Assembly (NCBI GenBank): GCA_017650085.1
Contig: JAGCFN010000066.1
Span: forward strand, 1 to 39,295
Length of the DNA stretch: 39,295 nt
Direction: 5' to 3'
From: Bacteroidaceae bacterium
Lineage (GTDB): Bacteria; Bacteroidota; Bacteroidia; Bacteroidales; Bacteroidaceae
Part shown: positions 1 to 9,152 of the stretch, one piece after another
How the letters are laid out: the number at the start of each line of letters is the position of its first letter
Position numbering within the stretch: the stretch's first letter is position 1
Translations under genes and position numbers: made by a program
Notes under the pieces: model-generated
Seen by the model: only the letters and a program-made list of their open reading frames with translations
The model's database searches: none
Told to the model about the DNA's origin: nothing

Positions 1-1
1 A

Positions 2-1480
2 GAAGCGACTCTTGCTCCAGACAAATATCCGATGGCTGGCATGACCTCGCACAAGGTCACGATTGGTATCTTCTCGCTCCAAACGGGCAAGACCGTCTAC
101 CTCGACCTTGGTGATCCTACTGACAGATACTTCACCAACATCGCTTGGGCACCAGACAGCAAAACGCTCTATCTATACGAACTCAACCGCGACCAAAACC
201 ACACAACACTCGATGTCTACGATGCCGCTACAGGTCGTAAGCTCCGCACCCTGCGCGAGGAGAGTTCCGACAAGTACGTCGAGCCGCTCCACCCCATTAC
301 CTTCTTGCCTTGGGACAGCAGCAAGTTCATTTATTGGAGCTGGAAGGATGGCTTCAAGCACCTGTATTTGATGGACATCGAGGGCAAAGAACTCGGCCAA
401 CTCACCAGCGGTAAGTGGGTCGTGAAGGAGCTTGTCGGCTTCTGTCCAGCCACGAAGAGTGCCATCATCATCACTAAGGAAGCGGGCGACTTGCAACGCA
501 ACATCTACCGCCTCGACCTGAAGACCAAGAAGCGCACACTTCTCGACAATGGTCGAGGATGCCACTCAGCACAGCTCTCTGCCGATGGACGTTACCTCAT
601 CGACACATGGCAAGAGCCAACTTTGCCTCGTGCCTGTGCCGTAACTGACACGAAGACTGGCAAGCAGAGCCTGCAAAGAACGGCTAAAGACCCATGGGAA
701 GGTTGGTATCAACCCATATTCGAGCAAGGCACCATCCTTGCTGCAGATGGCCAGACGACACTCTACTGGCGCATGGTCAAGCCGATGGATTTCGATCCGA
801 GCCGTAAGTATCCGACCGTCGTCTATGTCTATGGCGGCCCGCACGCCCATAATGTCGAGGCCTCATGGCATTGGGGCTCGCGCTCTTGGGAAACATACAT
901 GGCGCAGAAAGGCTACATCCTCTTCATCCTCGACAACAGGGGAAGCGAGGACCGCGGCCGTGACTTCGAACAAGTTACCTTCCGCCACCTCGGTCAGGAG
1001 GAAATGAAAGACCAAATGTGCGGCGTGGAGTTCTTGAAGACATTACCTTATGTAGATGCCGATAGGCTTGGCGTGCATGGCTGGAGCTACGGCGGATTCA
1101 TGACAACATCACTCATGACGACCTATCCCGATGCGTTCAAAGTGGGTGTGGCCGGCGGACCGGTCATCGATTGGAAATGGTACGAGGTGATGTATGGCGA
1201 ACGTTACATGGACACGCCTCAACAGAACCCCGAAGGCTACAAGCAGACCAGTTGTATCAACAAGGCCAAGAACCTGAAGGGAAAACTGCAGATTATCATC
1301 GGCATGAACGACCCGACATGCGTTCCCCAGCACAGTCTGCAGTTCCTCAACGCCTGCGCAGAAGCCGGCACGCAGCCAGACTTCTTCGTCTATCCAGGCG
1401 AGGGTCACAACATGGCAGGGCATAAGAGTGTCCACCTGCACGAACGTATCACACAATATTTCGAAGATTATCTTAAATAG
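2..1480 (+). CDS. Dipeptidyl-peptidase IV-like serine peptidase (S9), 5' end missing
   Basis: The reading frame is open from base 2 and encodes 492 residues, so the true start lies before the window. The last ~250 residues form a prolyl-oligopeptidase-type alpha/beta hydrolase. The nucleophile is in GWSYGG (Ser 362 of the visible fragment), the acid in GMNDPT (Asp 437) and the base in GEGHNMAG (His 469). The 75 and 32 residue spacings match DPP-IV (human 630/708/740). The N-terminal ~230 visible residues look like part of the beta-propeller ([22 protein letters not shown]). The family is about 720-740 residues, so roughly 230-250 residues including the signal peptide are outside the window. 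Such enzymes act in the periplasm or outer envelope and cut X-Pro dipeptides from peptides. purD starts 11 bases after the stop, suggesting co-transcription. The S9 family is certain; the DPP-IV subfamily is likely but the propeller Glu pair is not visible. Confidence 0.93.
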   Translation, partial: EATLAPDKYPMAGMTSHKVTIGIFSLQTGKTVYLDLGDPTDRYFTNIAWAPDSKTLYLYELNRDQNHTTLDVYDAATGRKLRTLREESSDKYVEPLHPITFLPWDSSKFIYWSWKDGFKHLYLMDIEGKELGQLTSGKWVVKELVGFCPATKSAIIITKEAGDLQRNIYRLDLKTKKRTLLDNGRGCHSAQLSADGRYLIDTWQEPTLPRACAVTDTKTGKQSLQRTAKDPWEGWYQPIFEQGTILAADGQTTLYWRMVKPMDFDPSRKYPTVVYVYGGPHAHNVEASWHWGSRSWETYMAQKGYILFILDNRGSEDRGRDFEQVTFRHLGQEEMKDQMCGVEFLKTLPYVDADRLGVHGWSYGGFMTTSLMTTYPDAFKVGVAGGPVIDWKWYEVMYGERYMDTPQQNPEGYKQTSCINKAKNLKGKLQIIIGMNDPTCVPQHSLQFLNACAEAGTQPDFFVYPGEGHNMAGHKSVHLHERITQYFEDYLK

Positions 1481-1491
1481 AAAATAACGTT

Positions 1492-2760
1492 ATGCGCATC
1501 CTTCTTTTAGGCAGTGGCGGGCGTGAACATGCCCTAGCTTGGAAAATCAGTCAAAGTTCAAAGGTCGACAAACTGTACATCGCACCCGGAAATGCCGGCA
1601 CGGCAAACGTGGGTGAGAATGTCAACATAAAGGTTAACGACTTCGAAAGCATCAAGAAGTTCTGCCTTGACAAGCAGATTCAGATGGTTGTGGTTGGTCC
1701 CGAAGACCCTTTAGTGAACGGCATCTACGATTTCTTTAAGGAAGACGAGCAACTTAAGAACATCCCCGTTATTGGCCCAAGTAAGAAGGGGGCCGTGCTT
1801 GAGGGAAGCAAAGACTTTGCCAAAGGTTTCATGCAAAGGCATGGCATCCCGACGGCGGCCTATCGCACCTTTACCGGCGAGACGCTCGAGGAGGGCAAAA
1901 CTTTCCTGCGAACCTTGAAAGCGCCCTATGTTCTGAAGGCCGACGGACTATGTGCCGGCAAGGGTGTTCTCATCCTGCCGACCTTGGAAGAGGCAGAAAA
2001 GGAACTTGAAGAGATGCTTGGCGGCATGTTTGGCGGCGCAAGCAGTCGGGTCGTCATCGAGGAGTTCCTGGACGGCATCGAGTGCAGCGTTTTCGTTCTG
2101 ACCGATGGAAAGAGCTACAAGATCTTGCCCGAAGCAAAGGACTACAAACGCATCGGCGAGGGCGATACCGGCCTGAATACTGGTGGAATGGGTAGCGTTA
2201 GTCCTGTCCCATTTGCCGACAAGGAGTGGATGAAAAAGGTTGAAGACCGCATCATCCGTCCCACAGTCGAAGGATTGAAAGCCGAAAATATTGACTATAA
2301 AGGCTTTATTTTCTTCGGCCTCATCAATGTGGATGGCGACCCCAAAGTCATCGAGTACAATGTTCGCATGGGTGATCCGGAAACGGAGACCGTGATGCTC
2401 CGCTTGAAGAGCGACCTCGTTGACCTCTTTGAAAGTGTAGCGGCAGGCACACTTGCAGAGAAAGAGATTGTCTTTGACGAGCGTGCTGCCGTCTGCATCA
2501 TGTTGGTGAGCGGCGGTTATCCTGGCTCGTACGAGAAAGGCTTCCCCATCACAGGCATCGATGACGTGGAGGACAGCATTGTCTTTCATGCAGGCACAGC
2601 TATGAAGGATGGTGAAATCGTCACTAATGGCGGCCGAGTCATAGCCGTAAGCAGCTATGGAAAGGACAAGGAAGAAGCCTTGCAGAAGAGTTTTTCCGAG
2701 GCGAAGAAGATAAAGTTCCAAGGTAAGAATTTCCGCCGAGACATAGGGGCCGACCTCTAA
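1492..2760 (+). CDS. purD: Phosphoribosylamine--glycine ligase (GAR synthetase)
   Basis: A 422-residue, full-length ATP-grasp enzyme of de novo purine synthesis. It joins glycine to 5-phosphoribosylamine using ATP, in the cytoplasm. The N domain carries the family opening ([16 protein letters not shown]) and [10 protein letters not shown]. The ATP-grasp part has [13 protein letters not shown] (about residues 147-160), the NTGGMGS loop, and the metal-binding [14 protein letters not shown] segment near residue 285. The ATG follows the peptidase stop by 11 bases, and the stop lies one base before the next ATG, so it sits inside a compact + strand run. No other pur genes are near, so purine genes are scattered here. 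Confidence 0.98.
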   Translation: MRILLLGSGGREHALAWKISQSSKVDKLYIAPGNAGTANVGENVNIKVNDFESIKKFCLDKQIQMVVVGPEDPLVNGIYDFFKEDEQLKNIPVIGPSKKGAVLEGSKDFAKGFMQRHGIPTAAYRTFTGETLEEGKTFLRTLKAPYVLKADGLCAGKGVLILPTLEEAEKELEEMLGGMFGGASSRVVIEEFLDGIECSVFVLTDGKSYKILPEAKDYKRIGEGDTGLNTGGMGSVSPVPFADKEWMKKVEDRIIRPTVEGLKAENIDYKGFIFFGLINVDGDPKVIEYNVRMGDPETETVMLRLKSDLVDLFESVAAGTLAEKEIVFDERAAVCIMLVSGGYPGSYEKGFPITGIDDVEDSIVFHAGTAMKDGEIVTNGGRVIAVSSYGKDKEEALQKSFSEAKKIKFQGKNFRRDIGADL

Positions 2761-2761
2761 T

Positions 2762-3712
2762 ATGGTACGGTACAGGCTCCAGAACAAGATTGCAGGGAGC
2801 GAATTGACACTTCCCTTCTGCGCGATTGCCGCAATCAGTATGTGGTGGTTGCCGCAGAAGGCTTTTGATGTGCGATGTCTTCTTGGTCTGGTTCTCTGCT
2901 TGCTTACCACCTATGTCATCATGGAGACGAATGCCCAGCAACACATCATTCGCATTCGAACCCGCATGATGTCGTGTGTTTGGCTCATGCTAGCGGCCAG
3001 CCTCTCGTTCCTTCATCCTCTTGGCGAGCCAATAATTGCTGCCACATTCCTTTGCATGAGCTACCTTTTGCTGTTCCGATGTTACCAGAAACATCGTCCT
3101 CAGAAACTTGTGTTCCATGCCTTTCTGATGCTTAGCCTGGGCAGTTTTTGCGCTCCAGTCATGTTGCCGATGTCAATCCTCTTCTTCCTTTATACTGCCA
3201 TCTTCTTGCGCTCGCTGACGAGAAAAGCGTTTTGGGCAGGCGTACTAGGCGTTATCGTGCCTTATTGGTGCTATGCTGTCTGGTGTTTTGCGACAGAAGA
3301 CATGCAGAGTTTTGTAACGAGAATGACCGAGATGGCGAAGTTTGACATTCCGACTGTCGAGGCTGTCACATCGCTACCATTCGTCTGGCAAGTTTCCGCA
3401 GGAGTCGTAGCTTTGCTCAGCATTGTGAGTATCTTGCACTATCTCCATACGAACTACGATGACAAGATACGGGTTCGTATGATATTGTACATATATGTCT
3501 TGCAGACTTTACTCTTGATAGCGTACCTCGTCCTTCAGCCCGTTCACTATCAAACCACTATGGCTTTGCTCGTAGCGAGTGCCAGCCCCCTCATAGCGCA
3601 CTATTTCTCGCTCAGCAGAAGCATCCTGACCACCATCTTTTTCCTGCTTTCCATTTTGCTCACGGCAGGTATGGCGACACTTAATCTCTGGTTGACTTCG
3701 TTCTCCATCTAA
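2762..3712 (+). CDS. Polytopic inner-membrane protein of unknown function
   Basis: A 316-residue protein made almost entirely of hydrophobic helices; about ten segments can be picked out, for example CLLGLVLCLLTTYVIM, FHAFLMLSLGSFCAPVM, FWAGVLGVIVPYWCYAV, VLQTLLLIAYLVL and ILTTIFFLLSILLTAGMA. The short loops carry Arg/Lys (IRIRTRMM, RSLTRKAFW, DDKIRVRM). I recognise no catalytic or transporter motif and do not assign a family. The ATG is one base after the purD stop, which implies translational coupling and makes the gene real despite the lack of homology evidence. The 3' end faces the FAS1 lipoprotein gene across a repeat array. Confidence 0.8.
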   Translation: MVRYRLQNKIAGSELTLPFCAIAAISMWWLPQKAFDVRCLLGLVLCLLTTYVIMETNAQQHIIRIRTRMMSCVWLMLAASLSFLHPLGEPIIAATFLCMSYLLLFRCYQKHRPQKLVFHAFLMLSLGSFCAPVMLPMSILFFLYTAIFLRSLTRKAFWAGVLGVIVPYWCYAVWCFATEDMQSFVTRMTEMAKFDIPTVEAVTSLPFVWQVSAGVVALLSIVSILHYLHTNYDDKIRVRMILYIYVLQTLLLIAYLVLQPVHYQTTMALLVASASPLIAHYFSLSRSILTTIFFLLSILLTAGMATLNLWLTSFSI

Positions 3713-3869
3713 GGGAAGAAGGAAAACATCACACGTGATGATTGCAAATGACACACGTGACAAAGCCAAACTTCACACGTGATGTTTGGCAACTTCACAC
3801 GTGAAGTTTGCCAACTACACGTGCCTAATTTACCGATGCAACAAGCCAACTGAAAATCAGCGGCTTTTC
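3713..3869. other. Convergent intergenic gap filled by a repeat array
   Basis: This 157-base gap separates two converging genes. Apart from the 22-bp-period ACACGTG array it holds no ORF of note, no promoter match and no hairpin followed by a T-run, so a classical terminator is not visible here. Confidence 0.6.
3727..3823. repeat. 22-bp-period tandem repeat array, ACACGTG head (5 copies)
   Basis: The heptamer ACACGTG occurs at 3731, 3753, 3775, 3797 and 3817, with spacings of 22, 22, 22 and 20 bases. The tails between heads are related (ATTGCAAATG, TGTTTGGCAACTTC, AGTTTGCCAACT). Copy 1 lies in a perfect palindrome with a 2-base centre, CATCAC-AC-GTGATG (3727-3740). Copy 4 lies in AACTTCAC-AC-GTGAAGTT (3791-3808). 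The array resembles the one at 27255-27346 in period and tail. Confidence 0.85.
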
Positions 3870-6047
3870 CTACCAGATGTCTTCAGACTCTTCCGGGTTA
3901 TCGTAAACTTCTTTCGCTACATATTCGAAGTAGTCCATATAGAACTCCTTGGCTTCTGCATCGAGGACGGACTGGAAGCGGATGTAGTAGTTTTGGTATG
4001 GCTGAAGGAAGGTATTGATGATAATACGGCGTGACATGTAATGGAAAGTGCGAACAGGACTGCCGCCACCATTGGCATTGGTCCATGCATAAGGTGCCTT
4101 CATGAAGCCTTTCGTACGCATAGCTTTCGTGACACGGTCGTTGTATTCCTCATCGTCAGTATCCGCTTCCCAACCCACATTAGAGGGGACTGTGACGCTT
4201 TCCATTCGTTTCTCCAAGCCACCCATGCGAAGATCCATAGGAATACCTGCGGCGGGCATACGGTCGCGAGTCGTTCCGAAATAGACCTGAGCCATCGAAC
4301 GGACACGCGAACCTGTTGCCACACCAAAGCGGATCTCGTACTGACCTGCTCGCGGAACTGGCGGCAACTGCATGGTAAAGTCGTAGCGACCGATGATGTT
4401 GAACTCGTCGCCCTGCAGGTTATGATAGCCCGACATGTAACCTTGCAGATAATAGAACAATGTGCCCTCGCGAATCTCGACACCGTCCAAATACGGATAA
4501 TTCGTGGGTATGGCCCTGACGTTGGGCGCTCCGTATGCATAGTAGGCTCGTTGTTGGCGGATGTCATTATTCATCATTTCAGGCATCGTGCAGCAAGCGT
4601 CGAAGCGGATACGCTGACTCGACATCGTATTGCAGACGTTCTCCGTGCAGACGAGCAATTGTTCGATGGGATAGACGATTGCGTTGGCTATGTTAGAGGC
4701 GTCTGTTCCTGCTTCGGTACTGGTAAGTATGCGGATGCCCTCGTTCTCTGTTGGCGTTGAACTGGAGCCTTTTATGCGGAAGAACATACCGCTCTCATGA
4801 TAGTCGTTTATGTTTAGCTTGGTTGGTCCGAACTGGCCTCTTCCGTTCCTCAGAATGGGGAAACGATTAAGGTAAATGCCGTTCGACTCGAGGCTCTCGT
4901 ATGTCTTGAGCATTCGCGGCAGTCCCATCGTCTGGTAATAGTCCATAATAGGTATGGTGGGACCCTTGGCTGAGGAGTAGTTGTACCCCAGTTCGTTGTA
5001 GTGTATGACCAGTTTTTCCCTGCCGATACGTTGTGGCAAGAGATGATACGTGACGAACTGGTTCAGCACATTCATCTCGTTGGTATAGTCATCGTCATAA
5101 AGCGTTCCGTCTATGTAGTCGAAGAGTCTAGACTCGCGCAGGTAATCGCAAACATCTTTGACAGTTATCTCCTCAACCGGCTTGCCCAATGTCTCCTCCC
5201 AAAAACGGTCGGTTTCGGCAAAGAGTGTGAAGCCATAGTAGCGGTGTCTGGGAATGGTACCAGCCTGACCGACAGAGGTGTGGTTGGGCAAGTTCTTGAC
5301 CTGATTGGTCTGATAAAGGTACTCCCACGTCTCGTCACGATAGGCGTTGAGCGTGTCTTCCATATGGCAAGCCAACAACAAACGCGACATTACGCAGTAC
5401 CCACTCCCAGGCTGCTTTGCCCACATACGCATAAAGTCGCCCAAACGTCCGTCGCTAGGAGCAACCACTCCTTCAACCTGGTGAACATATCCGTTAGTCA
5501 GCATGATGCCCCTGTTCTTCTTTGAAATAGTGGCGACACCATCGATGCTGATGCTGTCCAAGTCATGTGTGCCGTAGAATACACGCAACTTTCGGTTGTT
5601 CATGTTTGCCAATCCGAACTCATGCTCGTTAGCAGGGAAGTCCGAAATGTCGTAAGCATACTGGTCGCCACTATCCAAAACACTATTGAACACAATCACT
5701 TTCTCGATACTGTCCAGCGTGCTTACTTCCGTGAAACCTTCCCAAGACGGCTCCGTAATGATGCCTTTCCGGCAAAGAGAGTCAAGGTAAGACTGTATGG
5801 CATCGTTCGAAGGAGCAAACACAGTATAGTGTCCGCGAGCAGACAGCAATTGCTTCAATGTTGTCTGGGAGTAAGGGCTGACAGGAACCTTGCCAAGCAA
5901 ACGTACATACTCGCTATAGTAGTCCTTTTCCTCGAGATATTGCATGATGGTTTTCCCCTCGAATACATATCTCGCAGATGTGTCGATATGTTCCGTGCAT
6001 CCAATCAAAGTTATTAACAGGATTGCAGCCGTCAAAAGTCTTTTCAT
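3870..6047 (-). CDS. FAS1 (fasciclin) domain outer-surface lipoprotein
   Basis: A 725-residue protein. I place the start at 6047 (MKRLLTAAILLITLIGC): it gives a signal peptide ending in a lipobox with Cys at residue 17, whereas the 27 codons upstream are poor in secretion features and overlap the promoter. The first domain (~25-215) carries the FAS1 hallmark YTVFAPSNDAIQ. A second FAS1-like unit (~225-450) contains YGFTLFAETDRFW and VTYHLLPQRI. The last ~250 residues look beta-rich (YDFTMQLPPVPRAGQYEIRFGV). FAS1 domains generally mediate adhesion or protein/glycan binding. Bacteroidetes often encode such lipoproteins beside SusC/SusD pairs, but none is adjacent here. The gene stands alone on the - strand with its own -7 element. 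Confidence 0.88.
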   Translation of the reverse strand: MKRLLTAAILLITLIGCTEHIDTSARYVFEGKTIMQYLEEKDYYSEYVRLLGKVPVSPYSQTTLKQLLSARGHYTVFAPSNDAIQSYLDSLCRKGIITEPSWEGFTEVSTLDSIEKVIVFNSVLDSGDQYAYDISDFPANEHEFGLANMNNRKLRVFYGTHDLDSISIDGVATISKKNRGIMLTNGYVHQVEGVVAPSDGRLGDFMRMWAKQPGSGYCVMSRLLLACHMEDTLNAYRDETWEYLYQTNQVKNLPNHTSVGQAGTIPRHRYYGFTLFAETDRFWEETLGKPVEEITVKDVCDYLRESRLFDYIDGTLYDDDYTNEMNVLNQFVTYHLLPQRIGREKLVIHYNELGYNYSSAKGPTIPIMDYYQTMGLPRMLKTYESLESNGIYLNRFPILRNGRGQFGPTKLNINDYHESGMFFRIKGSSSTPTENEGIRILTSTEAGTDASNIANAIVYPIEQLLVCTENVCNTMSSQRIRFDACCTMPEMMNNDIRQQRAYYAYGAPNVRAIPTNYPYLDGVEIREGTLFYYLQGYMSGYHNLQGDEFNIIGRYDFTMQLPPVPRAGQYEIRFGVATGSRVRSMAQVYFGTTRDRMPAAGIPMDLRMGGLEKRMESVTVPSNVGWEADTDDEEYNDRVTKAMRTKGFMKAPYAWTNANGGGSPVRTFHYMSRRIIINTFLQPYQNYYIRFQSVLDAEAKEFYMDYFEYVAKEVYDNPEESEDIW

Positions 6048-6084
6048 CGGGAAGAATTTTGTTGTCAGTAATAGTTTTCCTTTG

Positions 6085-6092
6085 CAAATATA
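6085..6092 (-). promoter_or_regulatory. Bacteroidetes -7 element for the FAS1 lipoprotein gene
   Basis: On the - strand this reads TATATTTG, a full match to TAnnTTTG, placed about 38 bases before the ATG at 6047. No TTTG is found at the expected -33 distance. The short leader fits a normal transcript. Confidence 0.6.
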
Positions 6093-6157
6093 CAACTTTT
6101 TACAATATAACATGCGCTTTTCCCACATTATTTATATGTATATTGCTCAAAAAATTA

Positions 6158-6165
6158 TAACTTTG
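6158..6165 (+). promoter_or_regulatory. -7 element (TAACTTTG) directly before a start codon
   Basis: A full TAnnTTTG match ends only five bases before the ATG at 6171. If used, transcription would begin at or next to the start codon and give a leaderless mRNA. No -33 TTTG is seen at 17-23 bases upstream. Confidence 0.55.
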
Positions 6166-6170
6166 CACTC

Positions 6171-7193
6171 ATGAAACCTGCTCTTATCGATATTCCTGTG
6201 CTTGTTCTGTTCTTCAACAGGCCACAGCAGTTGAGCCAAGTCTTTGCCCAAGTCAGCAAGGCTCGCCCGTCTCGTCTGTTCCTTTATCAGGACGGACCGC
6301 GAAGCGAAGCAGACATGCCTGGCATACTTGCCTGCCGAGAAGTAGTGGCGAAGGTCGATTGGGAATGTCAGGTAGAGACCTTCTATCAGGAACGGAACTT
6401 TGGTTGCGACCCTTCGGAATACATCTCGCAGAAATGGGCTTTCAGCCATGTTGACAAATGCGTCGTCCTGGAAGACGATGATGTGCCCGCCGTCAGTTTC
6501 TTCTCGTTCTGCAAAGAAATGCTCGAACGCTATGAAAATGACGAACGCATCACGATGATAAGCGGATTTAACGTAGAAGAACAGACTGACGACATACAGG
6601 AAGACTACTTCTTCACCACATACTTCAGCATTTGGGGCTGGGCTTCGTGGCGACGCGTCATTGATCAATGGGACGAACATTACACTTGGCTCGACAACCC
6701 AACTGCAGTCCGTCAGATAGAAGAACTGATACGCGAACACCGTTACCGCAAAGACTTCCTGCCTATGTGCCGTAAACATCGGGAGCAAGGCAAAGCCTTC
6801 TACGAAACCATTTTCTGGTCACACTTGCTGCTCAGCAACGGCCTTGCCATCGTGCCAAGGAAGAACATGATAAACAATCTTGGCGCAACAGCAGACAGCA
6901 CACACTTCGGAGGGTCTCTCGAGACAATGCCTAGTGGTTATCGCCGCATATTCACCATGCAACGATTCGAGCTTCCGGAAGGTCATACCCTCAATCATCC
7001 GCCATACATCATCGAACATGTGGCCTACCGACATCGTGCCTATCGCATCATGGGCTGGAGGTGTCCGATGATTAAAATCAGCCGTTCCATCGAGGAATTA
7101 CTGCTTAACCTTCGTTATGGGAACTTCCGTTTCATTCTCTCCTCCATGCGAAATCGACTCAACAAGTGGATGGGAAAGGAGGCTTACAAATGA
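6171..7193 (+). CDS. GT-A fold glycosyltransferase (HlpA-like)
   Basis: A 340-residue soluble protein that opens directly with the Rossmann-like strand IPVLVLFFNRP, typical of small nucleotide-sugar transferases often annotated as HlpA-like or family-2-like. The metal/nucleotide motif is the acidic run VVLEDDDVP (near residue 105). A WGWASWRRVIDQWD segment follows near residue 160, common in this subgroup. It probably moves a sugar from a nucleotide donor onto a cell-surface glycan at the inner face of the membrane; donor and acceptor cannot be read from sequence. It is the first of three glycosyltransferase genes; its stop overlaps the next start as ATGA. The start is fixed by the family's short N-terminus. 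Confidence 0.85.
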   Translation: MKPALIDIPVLVLFFNRPQQLSQVFAQVSKARPSRLFLYQDGPRSEADMPGILACREVVAKVDWECQVETFYQERNFGCDPSEYISQKWAFSHVDKCVVLEDDDVPAVSFFSFCKEMLERYENDERITMISGFNVEEQTDDIQEDYFFTTYFSIWGWASWRRVIDQWDEHYTWLDNPTAVRQIEELIREHRYRKDFLPMCRKHREQGKAFYETIFWSHLLLSNGLAIVPRKNMINNLGATADSTHFGGSLETMPSGYRRIFTMQRFELPEGHTLNHPPYIIEHVAYRHRAYRIMGWRCPMIKISRSIEELLLNLRYGNFRFILSSMRNRLNKWMGKEAYK

Positions 7194-8365
7194 ATGTTCT
7201 GCTCGTAAGCACAAGCGAATGTAGCGGAGGAGGAGCTATTGCTGCTCGACGCCTAATGGAAGCCCTCAACAAAAACGGAGTGAAGGCCAAGTTGATGGTG
7301 CGTGACAAGCAGTCGGATGCCATTACGGTCTGTCAGGTAGGCAACAAGATTCCAAAGTTCTTGGAACGCCTTTCCATATTGCCTCGCTGCGGATTCCGAC
7401 GCTCTCGACTCTGGCAAGCAGACATCGCTAACGTGGGCATCGACATCACACATACCCGAGAATTCCAAGAAGCAGACGTCATACATCTACATTGGGTATG
7501 CCAAGGCATGCTTTCTCTCGATGGATTGGAGAAAATAATGGGCAGCAACAAACGTGTTGTCTGGACGCTGCACGACGAATGGCCTTACCTGGGAGTATGC
7601 CATTATCGGGGAGAATGTGCCGAAAAAGAGTGCCGAAAATGTCCTGTCCTTTGTGGCTCCTTACCTTCTTCTTTATACGCGCGCAAGCGTGTAATCTACC
7701 AAAAATGGCACCCAACCTTCGTGGGATGTAGTCAATGGATTGCCGAGCAGGCACGACAAGCCCTGCCTTCAGAACGTGTGGAGCACATCAACAACTGCAT
7801 TCCGTCTGCACTCTTCCACCCTGCTGACATGCAGCAAGCACGACAATCGCTTTCCTTGCCACAAGATAAACGCCTGCTCCTCTTCTGCAGTCAAAAGGTG
7901 AATGACGAGAGGAAGGGCATCTCCTATTTGCTCGAAGCCCTGCAACTAATTGAAAAAGAAACCCTACATCTGGTCATTGTAGGCAAGAATGCGGAGCAAA
8001 TCCCATTACCCGACGGCATCAGCGTCACTCGTTTCGGTTCCGTTAGCGAGCAATTGATGCCACAAATCTACAATGCCGTCGATGCTTTCCTCACACCAAG
8101 TCTGCAAGACAATCTGCCCAACACCATTGCTGAGGCAATGAGTTGCGGCACACCTTGCGTAGGTTTCAACGTTGGAGGCATACCTGAGATGATAGACCAT
8201 CTTGGGAATGGTTATGTGGCACGCTACCGGGATGCTGCCGACCTGGCTGCAGGCATACGTTTTGTCCTCAGTCACAACTTGCGAGATGCTGCTCATCATA
8301 AGGCTGCAGAAGCTTACGGAGAAACACATGTGGCACAGCAATACATCAACCTCTACCAGACTTGA
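7190..8365 (+). CDS. GT-B fold glycosyltransferase, family 4-like
   Basis: A 391-residue protein beginning MNVLLVSTSECSGGGAIAARRL, the usual GT4 opening with a glycine-rich loop. I chose the ATG at 7190, not the in-frame ATG at 7166, because it overlaps the previous stop as ATGA and has a GAAAGGAGG purine stretch just upstream. The middle domain has VVWTLHDEWPYLGVCHY and a Cys cluster (CAEKECRKCPVLCG, about residues 140-152) often seen in Bacteroidetes WcaI/GT4 enzymes. The C-terminal donor domain has the E-x7-E-like stretch IAEAMSCGTPCVGFNVGGIPEM. Probable role: a retaining transferase in surface polysaccharide synthesis together with its two neighbours. Specificity unknown. Confidence 0.9.
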   Translation: MNVLLVSTSECSGGGAIAARRLMEALNKNGVKAKLMVRDKQSDAITVCQVGNKIPKFLERLSILPRCGFRRSRLWQADIANVGIDITHTREFQEADVIHLHWVCQGMLSLDGLEKIMGSNKRVVWTLHDEWPYLGVCHYRGECAEKECRKCPVLCGSLPSSLYARKRVIYQKWHPTFVGCSQWIAEQARQALPSERVEHINNCIPSALFHPADMQQARQSLSLPQDKRLLLFCSQKVNDERKGISYLLEALQLIEKETLHLVIVGKNAEQIPLPDGISVTRFGSVSEQLMPQIYNAVDAFLTPSLQDNLPNTIAEAMSCGTPCVGFNVGGIPEMIDHLGNGYVARYRDAADLAAGIRFVLSHNLRDAAHHKAAEAYGETHVAQQYINLYQT

Positions 8366-8366
8366 C

Positions 8367-9146
8367 ATGAAACCCCTGATTACCATAGCAACCGTCACAT
8401 ACAATGCAGAATCAACTCTTGAGCGCACTTTAAGAAGTGTTGCTTCGCAGGATTATGCCCGCATAGAGCATCTAATCATTGACGGATGCTCCAAAGATCA
8501 CACCCTTTCCCTTGTGCAACGCTATGTAGAGGAGAATCAAGCTCGCCACAATATACGTCTCATCTGCGAACCAGACAATGGGCTATATGACGCAATGAAC
8601 AAGGCATTGTTAAATGCGACAGGCGACTATATCGTATTCCTCAATGCTGGTGACTGTTTGCACAGCAGCGATACTATCTCTTCCATTTCCAATTTAGCTC
8701 AATGGAGAAAAGGAAGTCACAGCCATCCTGCCATTCTCTATGGGGACACGCACTTGGTTGATGGCGAAGGAAACTTCCTCCGTCGCCGCAGACTCACGCC
8801 CCCGGAAATGCTCACGCCCGACAGTTTCCGCAATGGTATGCTCGTCTGTCACCAGTCTTTCTATGTTAGAACAGACCTCGCAAAACAGGAACTCTACGAC
8901 CTCCAATATCGATATTCTGCCGACTTCGATTGGTGTATTCGTCTCGTCCAACGCGCAAAGCGTCGTCGCCTCAGGATTGTCAACACACAACTTGTGCTTA
9001 CAGATTATTTAAATGAAGGCCTCACAACGCGCAACCACCGTGCTTCTCTCATTGAACGGCTGCACATCATGGCACACTACTATGGATGGCCAGCAACTAT
9101 CATCCGACATTTCTGGTTCATCATCAGAGCCATCATTAAGAGATAA
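8367..9146 (+). CDS. Family 2 glycosyltransferase (WcaA-like)
   Basis: A 259-residue GT-A enzyme starting MKPLITIATVTYNAESTLERT. The ATG is one base after the preceding stop; longer upstream extensions of this frame overlap the previous gene and are not protein-like. Motifs in order are LIIDGCSKDHT, EPDNGLYDAMNKAL (the typical nucleotide-sugar loop), ATGDYIVFLNAGD (DxD-equivalent, near residue 95) and SADFDWCIRL (likely general-base region). It resembles the short single-domain enzymes that add one sugar in O-antigen, capsule or colanic-acid-like pathways. It ends seven bases before rnhB and belongs to the same + strand run. Confidence 0.9.
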   Translation: MKPLITIATVTYNAESTLERTLRSVASQDYARIEHLIIDGCSKDHTLSLVQRYVEENQARHNIRLICEPDNGLYDAMNKALLNATGDYIVFLNAGDCLHSSDTISSISNLAQWRKGSHSHPAILYGDTHLVDGEGNFLRRRRLTPPEMLTPDSFRNGMLVCHQSFYVRTDLAKQELYDLQYRYSADFDWCIRLVQRAKRRRLRIVNTQLVLTDYLNEGLTTRNHRASLIERLHIMAHYYGWPATIIRHFWFIIRAIIKR

Positions 9147-9152
9147 AACAAC

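Noticed and set aside
1948-2910. 320-codon - strand frame opposite purD and the membrane protein
   Set aside because: Antisense shadow spanning two real genes; its sequence is His/Cys/Ala-rich as such shadows usually are.
6048-6128. 27-residue N-terminal extension of the FAS1 lipoprotein
   Set aside because: It would place charged residues before the lipoprotein signal and overlaps the -7 element at 6085-6092.
8202-8366. Longer N-terminus for the family 2 glycosyltransferase
   Set aside because: The extra 55 codons overlap the previous gene out of frame and precede the typical MKPLITIATVTYN start.
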